In this document: positions 13,801 to 28,800 of the stretch, one piece after another
How the letters are laid out: each line of letters begins with the position of its first letter
How positions within the stretch are numbered: position 1 is the first letter of the stretch
Assembly: GCF_026230105.1 (NCBI RefSeq)
Contig: NC_079474.1
Span: forward strand, 27,418,294-27,482,293
Source of the DNA: Diorhabda sublineata
Taxonomy: Eukaryota > Arthropoda > Insecta > Coleoptera > Chrysomelidae
Reading direction: 5' to 3'
DNA: 64,000 nucleotides
Position numbers and translations under genes: made by a program
Notes under the pieces: generated by a model
Told to the model about the DNA's origin: nothing
The model's database searches: none
Seen by the model: the letters and a program-made list of their open reading frames with translations, nothing else

Positions 13801-16800
13801 AAACAACTTAAAGGGCCATGCTCTTCAATTGCATGTAATTTTTGCTTATCGCAACATTTGATGATTTGATTATCAATTTCGCAATTTTTTTGAAAAATTG
13901 TACGTCGAAGCTGCTCCTCATTTTTGGCTTCCCAGCCCATATCATATACTGTTTCACTCAATATAGCTTAAAACTCTTCAATAGGGTGAACCTGGAGAAC
14001 ATTTGGGGGAATATCTTCTTTTATGTACAAATCGTGTGTCCTGATCCTCTTATCAATCTCCGGTTATTTTTGCGTAATGACAAAGACTAGATCCGGTCAA
14101 AATATTATTTCGCCATTAATATGATCTATATTAATAAAATCAACCAATTTTGAAAGTCTCACACCTCACATGTCCGACATAAGTGCCTTCTTCGGATATG
14201 GCACACCAGTCCAAAACTGTAACTTCAAATATTTCTTTTTGGATTTATATTTCACGCCACTGGAACAATTTTTTACATCATCCGTATAAAATCCATCAAT
14301 GCCTTCAATTTCTGAATGTGATAAAGTCATCCATGATTACAACTCTGTTCTGTTTGAAGTTATGTCTTCTTAATGCACGACAGCATATCGGAATTCTGCG
14401 CAACTGATCAGTATTTTTGGATATTACTTACTTACCTTTTCCGATTTTTAACTCCCTTTCTCTTTAGTTCTCGATTGACGGGCATGTGGAAAACACAAAA
14501 TCGGCGAACCAATCTTCGAGTTGACGTTTTTAATTTGTCTTTCGCACATTCCACCAATCTATTTGACTGGGTACTAGTCAAAGCTTTAGGCCGCCCTCTT
14601 TTTAGAAGGTTTTAACATGGTATTCCTTGTGCACATCCACTTATTATTTCATAAATGGTAGAAAGTGCAATATTCTGCTCTGTAAATATAGTCATATGAC
14701 AGTTTTGACAACCATAACTAAGTTAAAATTTTACAAAAATTGAAATGCCATTTGAAAATTAAAACATTATAAAATCTATGGCAACAAGTTATTTGAAGGC
14801 TACAAATTTTTTCCGACAACTTTTGTTACATACGTTGAATAGTGAATAGTTTTAGTGTTACTATTTCAATAAATGTTTTAAGTGTATAAATTTACCTCAC
14901 TGTTTAAATGTATAAGAAGAATATTACAATACTTTTTTAACTTATGATCATAGTGATGTTATAGTTAGGAATGAGTATTACCACTTAGAAAAAAGTGTTT
15001 GTTCAATCATTCGTACAAAAATAGTGTTTAGTAATGGAAAAATAACAATTTCATAAAGAGGCATCAACTAACGTAATAATTAAGTTTTCTACTATTGAGA
15101 AATTTTGTAGTTTTGGTAGTGTATTGCGCCAACAAAAGGGAAAGTTTGATTGGTCAGTAAGTGTGAAAGCAAACGAGAACCATGAATGTGTCCTCAATCA
15201 ATTTTTGCAATCACCGAATTAAAATCTACAATATATATAATTGAAGGGTCCAGGGGGAAACCGGCAGTAATCCATTTTTATACGAAACTCCGCACGTAGC
15301 ATTATTTTATGAAATGAAATCGTCAAGTGGTAAAAACCGCTTGAGTCCACAAAAGAACAGCTAAAACATAGGCTATACTTGGGAAGAATGACATGAGTCC
15401 GCGCCTGTATTGAAAAACGGCATAAGTCCATGTCAACGGTGATAATTCGTATGACGACGGGGCCCTGTTCACTAGTTTTTATTGCATCAGCCGTTAGTTT
15501 GCATGTGTTATTGCATTAAATGCGTACATTTTGGAAATATTATTAGCTAGGCCAGTTTTTTGGTATAGTATTTACAGTTTTGTACACAATGGATAGTGAC
15601 TATTCAGTGTCAAGTGAAAATGAAGCCAGTCCATCAAACAGAGAAAAGAAGAATCGCAAAAAACAGGTAGAGGGCGAGATGTAATGAAAATTTTGCGTGC
15701 CACTACCCATGAACTTGGATCTGACTGTTTGTGTAAACGTTTTCTCTGTTTTACTGTTACTCCTGAACCTGAACGCCGTAGAATCCTTCGGGAATTTAAC
15801 GAACTAGGTAACAATAACAAACAACTTACCTTACTGATCTAATCAGTTTTTTATTGTTCTAGATAAAACTGACAAACAAAACTCTTACCTTGGTGGTCTC
15901 ATCACTGTTCTTCCTGTCATGCGTAGGTGTCCTCGGAAAAATGAAGCTGAATCAAGGCTTAATAATGCCTCATTTAGTTATCGTGTCCGACTGATTGAAG
16001 ATGGAATAACTCGTGTTGTATTAAGGTTATTCGATTCCTGCATTACTTGGTTACCAAAAGAAACCGTTTTAATACTGTTAAAGTAATATTTCCGATCAGA
16101 GGGCATTCATACCTCGAGTGCAATCGAGACTTGAGTCTTGTAAACCAAAAAAATTACAATGAGTTACCAGATAACTGGAGAGACGAATTAAGAAATTGCC
16201 GTGTGAAACCTACATCATTTGAGGTCATTGATTGTGGCAAAAATTTTGATTTTCAAAATTGGAGTTTATTTTTTTCGCCGCTTTATCCAACGAAGTACCC
16301 CTTCCAGACTCGACCTATCAGGATGCTGAAGTTTTCTTATGAGAATTCCCGCTTAGTTTTCCACAAATCCGCTTATATAAGCCTATATAGTAGTTCTAAC
16401 TTTGACCAGAAACCGATTAAGAAGAGCCTAAGAAAGAAACAAGAAGGAAACCAGAAAACGCTGACAAAACCTTATCAGGGTCCCATCCTTGTTAAAATGT
16501 CCAAAGGAAGGATTTGCAAGATCTGACATCATTCCTTGAGAGAGCAGAAGCCAGGTTGTTTTATCGACAATTACCATTTGCTGAACAACCTCAAGAACAG
16601 AGCAATGACGAATTTGTGGATGACCCACCAATAGATTAGTTTGATGCTGGGGAAAAGTGACATGAGTCCAGGATAAAACTTTCTTTCTTTTCTGTTACGT
16701 CACCAGTTTTGAATTAATGTTTATTTTTTTTTCATTTTTTCTAATAATAAACACATGATTTATCAAACATATTATTTGCGACTTTTTCCTTAAATTTTAC

Positions 16801-19800
16801 CTTCTAACGAGTTAGTAAACCCATATTTTCGATATTCTCCAAATTCGTCCGGATGGGCTGCCGCTGTTTTTCCCCTGTGCCCTTCAATTATGATTATGTG
16901 CAAAAATTCGATTTAGCGTTTGGTCAAACACGTAGTTACTTTTCTGTACCGAATTCAAAATTGGTCACAGAATGAAAAACAATGATTTGAATTCTAGGAT
17001 CGTGCATATAATGTTGAGCTATGTTGCATGAAAATCTATTAATCTATATTAATTATTAGACATTAATCTATTAGACGCTATTATCGAAATTTCGCTGTCT
17101 AGTGACTGTGTGACAATATATATCATCGTTTACTATTCGTTTTGGTAAATACTTTATTAAATGCAGGCACAATCACTACTATTTTTAAAAACAAATTTTT
17201 TTAAAGCTTACTGGGAAAATATAGAAAATAATAGATTGAAGTCTAGAGTCTTCAGATGTCCATTGAGGCGACGTGCCCGATAGGACTACTGTTAGTATTC
17301 GTAAGGAAGTTTGAGATAATTTTAAAATATGTACCTCAAACACATCTACTATTTTTCTATAACATATTTTGATATCTCTTAAGATTGGTTAGGTTAGGTT
17401 AGGTACATCCATTATGATATTAATAATAAAATTGAACACAAACATTATAAGCTCTAGAAGTGTAACTTATGCTGTTTTTACTCAGCTATTAGACTCAAAT
17501 TAATCGGAATTTTTGTTTCCACCAAGGTCCTTCACATTGCGAACCTACGTGGGATACATTTACGAACTGGTTGTCATTGCAATCCTGGTGGATGTCAAAG
17601 ATTTTTAAAATTATCGTGCAACGATGTAATAAGAAATTTCAAAGTATGTATACTATCAAAAAAATGTTCAAAATAAAATTTTTTAATGCTGTGTTTTAAG
17701 AATATTTTTCTTTATGTAGTTACTATTTTTTACATTGTTATAATTTTCATGAATTTCCTGAAACTTTCTGGGTAATAAATATAATTTTCCAGTCCGGACA
17801 TGTTTGTGGAGACCAAACTGATCTAATTGATGGGTATCCCACAGGAACGATAAGAATATCATTCGGTTACATGTCAACGAAGAAAGATGCAGATAAGTTT
17901 ATAACATTCATTGAAGATTGTTTTGTTGATAAACCAATATTGAGAAAATTCCCATCCGACTTCAAACGCAGACAACAAAATTATTCAACGCTATTTTATG
18001 GCGAAGAATATTCAGAAGAACAGCCAGGTTAGTTAAACATCCAAAACTACGTCGAAAATAATTGATTATTTTCAGAAATAAATAAAAACTCGTCGATCGA
18101 AAAACAAAATGGAAATCAAGAAAAGTATCCCAAAAATGTAGACACAGAAGGTATTTTAGAACAAATAATAATTTATCCTCTAAAATCTTGTGGAGCATTC
18201 GTGATATCAGATAATTGGATAGTAACTAAAAAAGGATTTAAATTTGATAGAGAGTGGATGATTGTAAATGCTGCAGGTGTTAGTCTCACACAGAAACATA
18301 ATAAAAAGATGTGCCTCATCAAACCTAGTATTAATTTGAAGCAGAACAGACTAAAACTGAGTTATAGAGGTTAGTTGTTTGGAAATTAATTGAAATACTA
18401 AATTTTAGAACACCGATCGCCAAAATTTTTTGCAACACTTTAGTTCATAAACTGCAAAGTTAACATACTCCACCAATTTTTCCAGCATTATTCGCAAATT
18501 GCAAAACAATAGACAATGTCAATACCATTTTTGTATTTGTTTATTTATTTTCTATTTTGCATGACCTCATGGGTTATTTTGCTAATTTTTTCCGTTATCC
18601 TAACTTTTAAATCAGCAATATTGTCTGTTTTATTAAAATTTACTTCACATTTTAAATAAACTCATGAGATATAATCAAGAGGAGTCAAATCATGGGATTT
18701 AGCGATTGGAAAAAACCTCGTTTAAATAATTTCTAATTACCGTACATGTAAAATGCGGTGGAGCTCCGTCTTGTTGATAGTAAATAGATCAATCGATCTA
18801 TCTCGTTTGGATGATTAATATCAGGAAAAAGTCTTTGTGATGTAAGGACTAAGAAGTTAATCAAAATATCTAAATCAACTTCACCATGAACTGTGTCCTC
18901 AAAAAAATAAGGCCAATAATTTTATTGTAAATGATACCAGTCCAAACGTTCACTTATGATATTGAGTGTGAGCCTCACACATCCAGTGATGATTTTCTCT
19001 ACTCCAATATCTACAGTTCTGTTTGTTAACCGTTCCGTTTAAATGAAACGTCACTTCATCAGAGAAAACTATTTTGTTTATAAACTGCAATTCTGCGTTC
19101 ATTCTGTCCATCATCAATTCACAGAATTCTTGCCTTCTATCAGGATTATCTTCATTTAACTCCTGAATCAACTGAACTTCATAAGGGTGGTATTTTTCTT
19201 TATGTAAAACTCTCAAAATAGATGATTTATTTACATCTTTGTCGGCGGCAAGTTCTCGAGTTATCTTATTCGGATTATCCTCAATTTCTAGAAGTACATT
19301 AACTTTTTTTCAGTAAATTGAATCTAGTTTTTCAATATTTTGTGTCCATTTTAACGAAACTTTTGTTCAATTTTGCAAACTGTAGACTGCGAAATCTGTT
19401 GACCAGGGTATTTATTATTAAAAATTTCACAAACTGATTTTGAGTTTGAATTTTACTTCTTAAAAATTAATTTTCTCATCTAATATTCTTCTTAATTTTT
19501 GGTAGTATTAGGTTTTTATTCCTAGTTCTATTGTTTGTTACCAGTGGGTCTTAGAGACACTGAAATCGCCACCCTCCACAGAAAAATCCTTGGCCATAAT
19601 TTTAACCTTATAAGCCTAGAAATTTTTTTTAGAAACGGATCAGAGTGAAGCTTTTTTCCGTGTCTTTAAATCTTACCATATGATCCAAAATCATCACTCT
19701 CCACGGAAAAAAAACCGTGGTCTAGTTTCAATCTTAGAAACTCGGAAATTTTAAAACTAAACTAACCTAACCTAATCATCCGTATCCAATTACCACGGAT

Positions 19801-22800
19801 ATTAATCACTCGTGTAACGTTCTGCACTATTAGCAAGCTTAGAATAAAAGTCAGAGAATAAATAGCACTATCATCAATTAATTATTACTAAGGTTATTCT
19901 TACAATCAAATTATTTATTAATAAATTTTTTGTATAATTTGTTCTAAATGAATGAATAAAATATATTGGGATTAGAAATGGCATATATATCAGATTTCAT
20001 ATGTAGGTGGTATTTATCCGTGGATGATATTTGTCCGTGGATGGTATTTATCCGTGGACAGTATTCATCCATAGACAGTATTCATCCGTGAGTTAAAACT
20101 TTTATTGTAATATTCTGGGCTGAAGTTGGAAACACGTATAAAGCTTCATTCGGCTCATTTCTTTAAAAATGTCCGTGTTTCTATGGTTGAAATTAGAGTC
20201 ACGGATTTTTCCGTGGAGGGTCCCAATAGACACTTCGATTTCATAATGATATATCAGTGAATTCACTATAAATGCTTGTTTAATAAGCAAAGGCTGAGAA
20301 TAAAGTACGTCAGATATCTTTATTATTTTAAAAATTCTCTTTTGGGTTGACTCCAACAATTTAAGCGTATTATCATATGCACCTCCCCAGGCAATGATAC
20401 CTTATGTAGCAACGTTATGAAAAAAGGCATAGTAGGTTTTTATTAGTGTTTAAGTATTCATAATATTTGATAGTTTTTTAAATATGACAAGCAGATATTT
20501 GGTTTTGCCAAGAATATAAGTTATATGTTCATGCCATTTCATATTAGAATCTATTTTTACTCCAAGGTATTTAGTTGAATTAACTCTTGCAATCCATCTA
20601 CCATCTATATTAATGAATAAGTTTATTAGTACACTTTCACAATAGCTATCAAAAACCACAAACTCATTCTTATCTACATTAAGCGATAAATCATTGGTAG
20701 TTATCCATATTGTTCACAGCTTCTGTTCACATTCACCATGTACTTAATACAACTCTATCATCTGCATATGATGTAATGCAGTCTTCAGGTAGATCGCCAA
20801 GGAGATCATTTATATAAAGGATAAAAAATAATGGACCCAAAATGGTGCCTTGTGGAACTCCTATTGTTATTTGCTCTTTCATAAATATTGTACTCAATTA
20901 AATGAGATCTGAACACCCCTAATGCCATATCTTCCTAGTTTAAGAAAAGGTTTTTCATGAAAGCCTTCGCTAATTCTATGAGTGTTGACAAAAATAAATA
21001 GATTTTTTATAATAAATTTGGTGATAAAAGCTAATGCATCACATGTACTTTTAGTTTTAACAAAACCTAACTATTTCTTGGATACTAGTCGTTTATAAAT
21101 TATTTTTTCAAAAATTTTTGCCGAATTTGATATTAAAGATATTGGTCTATAGTTTGTTGGTAGCTTTTTGTTTCCTGATTTATGAGTCGGTATAACTTCG
21201 GCCGCCTAATAAGAGGATGTATTGATATCTAGTTAGCCTAGACAAGTTCTATGTATAAACAGAATATTGCGTTACCATAGCAACGAACAATAAGTTATTA
21301 GAAGTGTCAGTGTGATGTTTGACGTCAAAAAAGTAAACCAGAGTTACGCAATAAATTAAAAGAAAAAAGATGTCCACCGAAATTGTGAAAATCGAAAAAT
21401 TGAAGTATCAAGCCATCATCAAGTACCTGTATTTGAAAGTGTTAAGAGGTAAGCAGATTTACGAAGATATGCTTAATATCCTTGGTGATCCATGGCCTTC
21501 GTATACGACCGTGAAAAATTGGACTGCAAGCTTCAAAAGAGGTAAATTTTCCATAGAAGATGATGACCGATCGGGATGGCCAGTTTGTGTGTCAGAAACA
21601 AGGGTAGAAGCATCGCGTTGAATCCAGAAAAAAAGCAACAATCGATAGAATGGCGACACTCTAGTTCTCCAAGATCTAAAAAGTTTCGTGTCCAAAAATC
21701 TGCTGGATAAGGGTAAAACAATAACTGGAGATTACTATTCGATCACTCTACGAGAAAAAATTAAAGAGAAAAGACACGGAAAGCTATCCAAAGGTGTTTT
21801 GATTTTACAGGACAACGCCCCTGCACACAAATCTCATGTTGCTATGTAAAAAATTCGTGATTTGGGGTTTGAATTACTAGAACACCCCCCTTATTCACCA
21901 GATTTGGCTCCGTCCGACTATCATCTCTCTCCTCGACTGAAAAAAAGTTGAAAAGGTCGTACATTTTCTTCCAACGAGGAGGTTATAAAAGCTGTGGAGG
22001 TCTGGTTTGCAGAGTAAGAAGAAACATTTTTTTTGAAAGGTCTGGAGACGTTGCAGGTTCGCTGTAATAAATGTATCCAATTAAAAGGAGAATATGTTGA
22101 GTAGTAAAATATTTTGACATTGATATTTTGTTTGGTTCTATAGTAGGCTATTTTTCAATATATCCTCGTATTTTGGAATATTAAAAAATTTTCAAATTGT
22201 AAACATTGTCCGAACCAAATCAGAAATGTAATATATACACACTTATTTATTCCTAAGATTCTTTACTCCCCGCGTAAACATATTTGCAAAAAGATAAATT
22301 CAACTCAGAAAAGTGACGTTAGCAGTAATTGTGGACTTGTCTATTTCCATAGGCAAGCGGAGGAATTTTCGTTTCCACTCGAGAAAATTCAGGATCCAGG
22401 ACTGTTCACTCTTGACTTAGTTTGTAATAGTGAAATACATTGTTAAAATTTGTTTCAAAGTTTTGGAACTTAGTAACATTGTTCACCAGAATATGAAGTC
22501 TACAAAAGTTTCACAATGGATATATAATTTTCATTGCGTTTCAAAAGAGTAATTATATTTGATGTTTATTCACATTTCTAGATAAACCGGACATAGAGCT
22601 CGATATTGACGCAGCAAAGAATGAATCAAATGCATATCTTTGCCATAGTAAGGTTTGTGGAGATCGGGTTATCGGCTGGGATTGTGGAGATGAAGTGTCT
22701 GATTGGTTATCTGAAAATCTAGACATACCTGGGTTAAGATTATTACGACAATATGAAGCAGAAGATGAAGGTTTGTCTAAATCTTATTTTCACATGAATT

Positions 22801-25800
22801 GTAGTAAATGTACGGTAAAGCAATTCCTGTAATTGAATTTCGATAATTAGATATTTGCGAACCATCTCGATGTTAAGTAACTCTTAGTGAGAAAGGGATA
22901 CTAACGTTCTTGAGATTTGTTCTTGCGCATCATAAAATCAACAGACAATATATAACGAGTCATACAGAGATTGTAATGAATTATGTTTTCAAAAAACTAA
23001 AAAATACTTAATGTATAAGCGTGGAAAGGTCAATAAGAATCGTTATAATATATTTCCAGTTTTATTCTGGAATACTGATTTGTAATCAGCACTCCACCAT
23101 TCCAGGAATTAATTTTCTTCATTATTATATCAGAAATTGATTTTTACTTTCTTGTTTGATCATGTCATCATGTTTTATTGTTATATGTGACCTTGCCAGT
23201 TGAGTTTTAGCATTCAAGTTCTTCTATATATACATCTTTCATACTAGATTAATGACATCATTATGAGCCTCGTACCGATGTTGGTATGAATTTGGAAAAA
23301 TATTGTAATTTAATTGATCATTAATAAGTCTGCAAAATGCCAAATTGATTAAACATTTGATGGGTAAAATTGAAATCAAAGATTCTGATACGTAGATGCA
23401 GAATATCCAAAGGTGATACTTATGAAGATTGTTAAAACCGGATTCAATCTTTGAACTATGACAAATTTTGTCGATTGTATAAGGAAATATCCATCAATGT
23501 ATCTTTGAGCAACAATAAGATAAGAATAAGCTTAAAAATTTTGTTGTGGTGAAGACTAGAAAAATCGTACACATAAACATTGAAAATACGTTCATAGTAC
23601 ATTCAATGTTGAATGTGATATCTGCACAGGTGATAAAGTAATCAAAAAGCCATCACTCTAATCCGGAAGTTACAAAATGCATAATTTGTCTTTGACAAAG
23701 TCGACCATGAAAAAAAAAGGTACTGGAGTACTTAGATCGGTTCGTTCTGAATAGTATAGGTTCTAGGAACTTTTTAAAAATCAAAAGAAGATATGATTCT
23801 TTTATCATAACAATTCGAGCAATCTTTGTCAACTACGTCAAAATATAATTATAAAGGCACCAGGAAACATATGTGGAACAACATAACATAAATAGTCAGT
23901 AACACAATAGAATAAATTTTATGGTCGGATCCATAAATGAGGCAATTAAAAAGAAAACACAAAAATTGGACAAATCACAACTGAAGCAAATGCAGACTTC
24001 GAAAAGTATATAAAAGAGGGGAATGAAGGCGAACATGACGCGTTGAACGTCACAGAATGTCAAAATCATAACTTCACTTTTCTAATGTAGCTTGCAGTAA
24101 TAATTTAATGTTACAAATAGTTACACCAATCTGACTGGCGTACTAGACGAATATCAGTTGAATGAACAAAATATTAGTTTCACAGGCTTCTTTATATATT
24201 AGTTCTTATCTTGTACCATAATAATTATAAAATTAGATGAATATATTTTTGGTTCAAAATGGTCACATTAATAATAATTAACTGAAGATGATACTTCAAT
24301 GGGGTTGAAGTGGAATCTATAAAACTTACAGACAGACTAAACATATTCAAAATTTATAGCAAGATGAGGTAAAGAGGTTAGAGTTCATAATAATAAATGA
24401 TGCGCCGCTGTGAAGAGGGTTCTTTTGGATAACTTAAAAATGTCATATAAAGTTGGAAGCAATATTTTAGAGATGTATCAGAAGGAAAGGATACAAAGAA
24501 GGCAAAAAACAAAGAGATTAAGAGATAAGCAAAAGTAACAGAAGCCCAAATAACAAAAGCTGAAACAGTGCTGTGTTCTTGTTTATAGCACATCTTTTCT
24601 CTTGAGCTGATACTTACCTAAAGTGAATATCGTTCATTAAAATAATAGCAAACAACATGACATCCTGTACTACTGGCTCAAAAAAATCGTTTTTACTTCT
24701 ACAAGTGCTAAAACAACTCAGATTAGCAGGTGATACGTTTCATGCTCGGAAAGACATTTATAATGATCTAAAAAGATTCTGTACCTTTTTCGTACAATCC
24801 TCATTTGGTATTAGCTTTACCCATAGTTTTCAAGGAAATATACTTCAGTTATACCAAATTCGAATAACGTGGAATAATGGCTAGAAATCTGTCGTCTTCA
24901 GTGATCAATCCAGGCTTTGTCTATATGTGCATCATGGTCGAGCTACAGTGAGTAAGGGATGAGATAACGATTGAAACGACGCGTATATTGTACTGTTACA
25001 GTTATGGTATACCGTTGCAGGGACAATATAAACATATTCAAAAGCCATGTCTTACTTAATGCCATTTCATAATCCAACTTTTCAGCAAGATATTACTCGG
25101 CCATATATTGCCAAGCAGACAACTTCCACCAGTCTCAATTGCATCTATTAGATATTAGGTAATCGGTAGAAAGTCAATTTACGGGTTAGATTATAAAGAT
25201 GGTGAGCAGAAACTTTGATTATCTCAACCCTATTCAATACAAACTGCCTGATATGTATGACAAAAATTACTGAAATAAAATAATTATTACTGGATGTTCG
25301 TGTTTCTATGTCATCGAGTACCAGCTCCTGTTCAGATTATGTATGCTTGGAAACTTCTAACTTGACGGTTATTTCACAGTCACAAATTTTATCTCCAGGA
25401 TTAGGAATATTTTCCAATCAAAGTTACTCATAAAATTTGGATTAGGTCTATAAACACTACACCTAATAAGAAAATTCGATCTGTATGAATCGATGGCAAA
25501 CGTCGATACTATTATGAGCTCCAGGTATAATCTGATGCAACCCAGGAAGTGATCAAATCAAAAATAAAAAAGGATAATGAACGTAACATTTGATTTATTT
25601 GTAAGAACTAGAACACATTTATCATCGTTACGAGTTCAATTTTATTAGGTAAGTTTTGAGAACAATTTGTATTTCCGAAGGAAATATAAACTAATTTTGA
25701 AGTTCTCGAATCTCTAGATGAAACGGAAAAGTTGATTCGAAGCAATAACTCCCTATTGTAAATGATCTGATGTTGCTCTTTTCTGTTTGTAAGCCTTTTG

Positions 25801-28800
25801 TACTTCATCGTTAAACTTTTGTACGGAAAATTTAGCTGCAAACAGGATGAACTTAATTAAGCGGTTTTGTACTTTATTTATTCCATAAACATAGTAATAA
25901 TAACCAGGAAACATTTATGCAGAAGAGGAAGAAAGTTTGTTAAAGGAATTTTCCTTTGTAGACAGCAATATTACAGTTGACAGATGTTATTTTTATTAAT
26001 TGAAATGCTAGAGTGCCAAGTTAAATTCGAATGAATAAATTTCATCATCGGTGGATGAAATTTAAATAGATGCCATCTATTAACATCACAAAGACAATTT
26101 GAAGTTCATATTAATAATACAATGTGTGGAATTTATAGCATTTATCACGACAATATTGGAAGCAGACATCTTGAAGGGTCGACGTTAAACATGCGATAGA
26201 CGTTTAGTACGAGTTTGTACTTGTTCGAGTCAGTAAACTTGGTGTAGTAATTGTTTTGTGAAAGCATATTTTGAAGTGCTTTCTAAAACTTTACTTACTT
26301 ACCTTCGAGTATCGCTGTGTTATCAGAGTTTGCTTTAGATTTTCATAACATCAGTACACATAATCGTATCAAGAGCTCAAGAGCTTATGGAATTTAAGAC
26401 AGTCAGAAGAATGAGAGTCAATGGAAGTTAATCACGCCGAAACATTCAACTGCAAAAACCGATGAAAATGTTGACAAAAGTCTCCCAATTGTTGTCTGGG
26501 CCAAACTCTACACTGGGGGTCCCCGTTGATTTAGGAATCCCTTGAGCTGCAAAAAAGTGGAGAAAAAATGAAGCATAGGTCCAGTCTTATGGCTATAGAT
26601 AAGCCACAACCTTTATTAATGAGACAAACCCTGTAAAGTGGGTGGCGAACATACTTCAGCTGTGCTGACGATGGTAAAAATCTTGATGGTTCTAATCACA
26701 GTGCACGCGGTTATAACATATACAATACAGGCATGATCTGGGCTGCAGGTTATGTGGAATAGAAAGAAACTACGCACGTTACACATCCTGTGCAACTGTC
26801 AAACTTTTATAAACCCACAGAGGAAAATCCTACAGTTTCAGCCCAGAGGATTCTCCAGCTCCAGAGAATTTCTATGAGGCGAAGCGAGGACGATCAAGAG
26901 GAGTGCAAATGGATTGGCCTAGTAACTGATCTCGATAAGGCCCCCTTTTCTTAGTTTTGGATTTAGATTGTTTTTACTTATCCGCAAATTGGAGATGCAC
27001 CCGTTTTCTCTCACTTTTCATTAAAAAGTTTCATCACCCATTCTGTCTTATCCAAAAGAGTCAATGATCTTTCTTAAATTATAAATGCCAAGTTCTAGAA
27101 TCTCATTGGAATGCCTGTTTATAATTAGTCTTACAGAATTAAATGTCTGTTCCGCTTCGTATCCATTTTATTCTCGTTGTCTTTGTTTACTTTCATGACA
27201 CTATTTGCTCTTAAAGTTGGAAGATATCTTCCTTTAACAATTATTGCTTCATTATTTATTTATAATATAAGCTACATTTAATTTATTTTGGTGCTTTCTG
27301 TGTAGTAAAGTCTAAAGCTGTTTCTCCTGATTTTAATAATCTATTTGTATACAATAATTACTAAATTGTTCTGAAAACAAGCAGTTATATTATTTACAAT
27401 ATTGAATTTATCCCCATTTTCAAATCCATTTTGTTTTGATAATACACTTTATCAGTCTATTATAGAAGTTTAAATGTTTTTCGACCATATTGTTGATATA
27501 CATTCTATTAATAAACACGTGACAATGAAATTTCAGAATGTCGAAACCAGTTATCTTTCGCAAATCAAGCTCAGTATTTATTAACAAATTCGAGCAGCGT
27601 AGAATGGTTAAGAAATCAAGTTCCTGATGGGGATCTTACAGAGGATCTTCATACAACTATACTCAGATTCAGACCTAATATTGTCGTGAAATTGGAAAAG
27701 CCATTCGAAGAAAATGAAATAGACGATATAACTATTAGTGATGTATGTTTCAAAGTAAGTGATTAAATAATACACGTTAAATTTTATTTACGTAGAAGTA
27801 TTCTGCAGAATTTTTAATCTTTCACCAGTTTTAACTTATTTAACTTTAAACTATCTCCATAACCCTCCTAATCATAATATAGTTTATCGATAAAGGAAAA
27901 TCCCAATAAAATATTCCGAAACTGGGAAAATCGTGGGCTTATCTAACTATCATAACAATAATTATTGTTCGATCTTACGAGGGTTGCTGCTTAAGTTTTG
28001 AGATATGGTAACACAGATGTGAATATGTTAAATCTGATATTATTATCATAAAGTATGACATTTTTAATGGTGAACCTATTCAAAACGTGTTGTCGTATGA
28101 CATACATCTTGGCCAAAAAGTGGAATTAAATCGTGAACATTCTCGTGCAATGATTTTCTACGACTTTCGCCGTGGATTAAATCAACTGCAGTATGCTAAT
28201 CAACTCGCTTCAAATTTTGGTGATGAAGGTCGTCCAAAGTCGGCTACTGTATGAACATTTGGCTGTCAAAATGAATTTTTCGCTTTGGATACCGTATAAT
28301 TTGACAATCGCTAAAAAAATTGGTGCGAAGAAATACTGGAAAAATTTGATTGTAGTGCTTCAAAAGACGTCTATAAGATTGTGACATGCAACGAATTATT
28401 ATAGATCTATGCATATGAACCCGAAACTACTCGTAAACACTTAAACTGCAATCGACTATATGCACATCGCAGAAGACTAATTATTCTTCACAACGAAAAT
28501 GCGAGCTCTCACACATCAGTTCAAACAAAAACATTTTTGACTAGTCAAATATTGCTGGTTCATCCACCCAATGATTTCTTCATATTTCCACAGATCAAAC
28601 ATAATGCGAGGTCAACGTTTTTCTATACCTGAAGAAGCGGTTAATACATCCAATTAGGTGTCACAAGTCACCTCAATCGAAATGAAAAAAAAATGCTTAG
28701 AAAATTGGTTCAAACGCATGTAAAAGTGTATTGAACATTCAAATCATAAATATTTGTTTTTATTTGTCTATCTTAAAACTTCAGTAGCAACCTTCGTATT

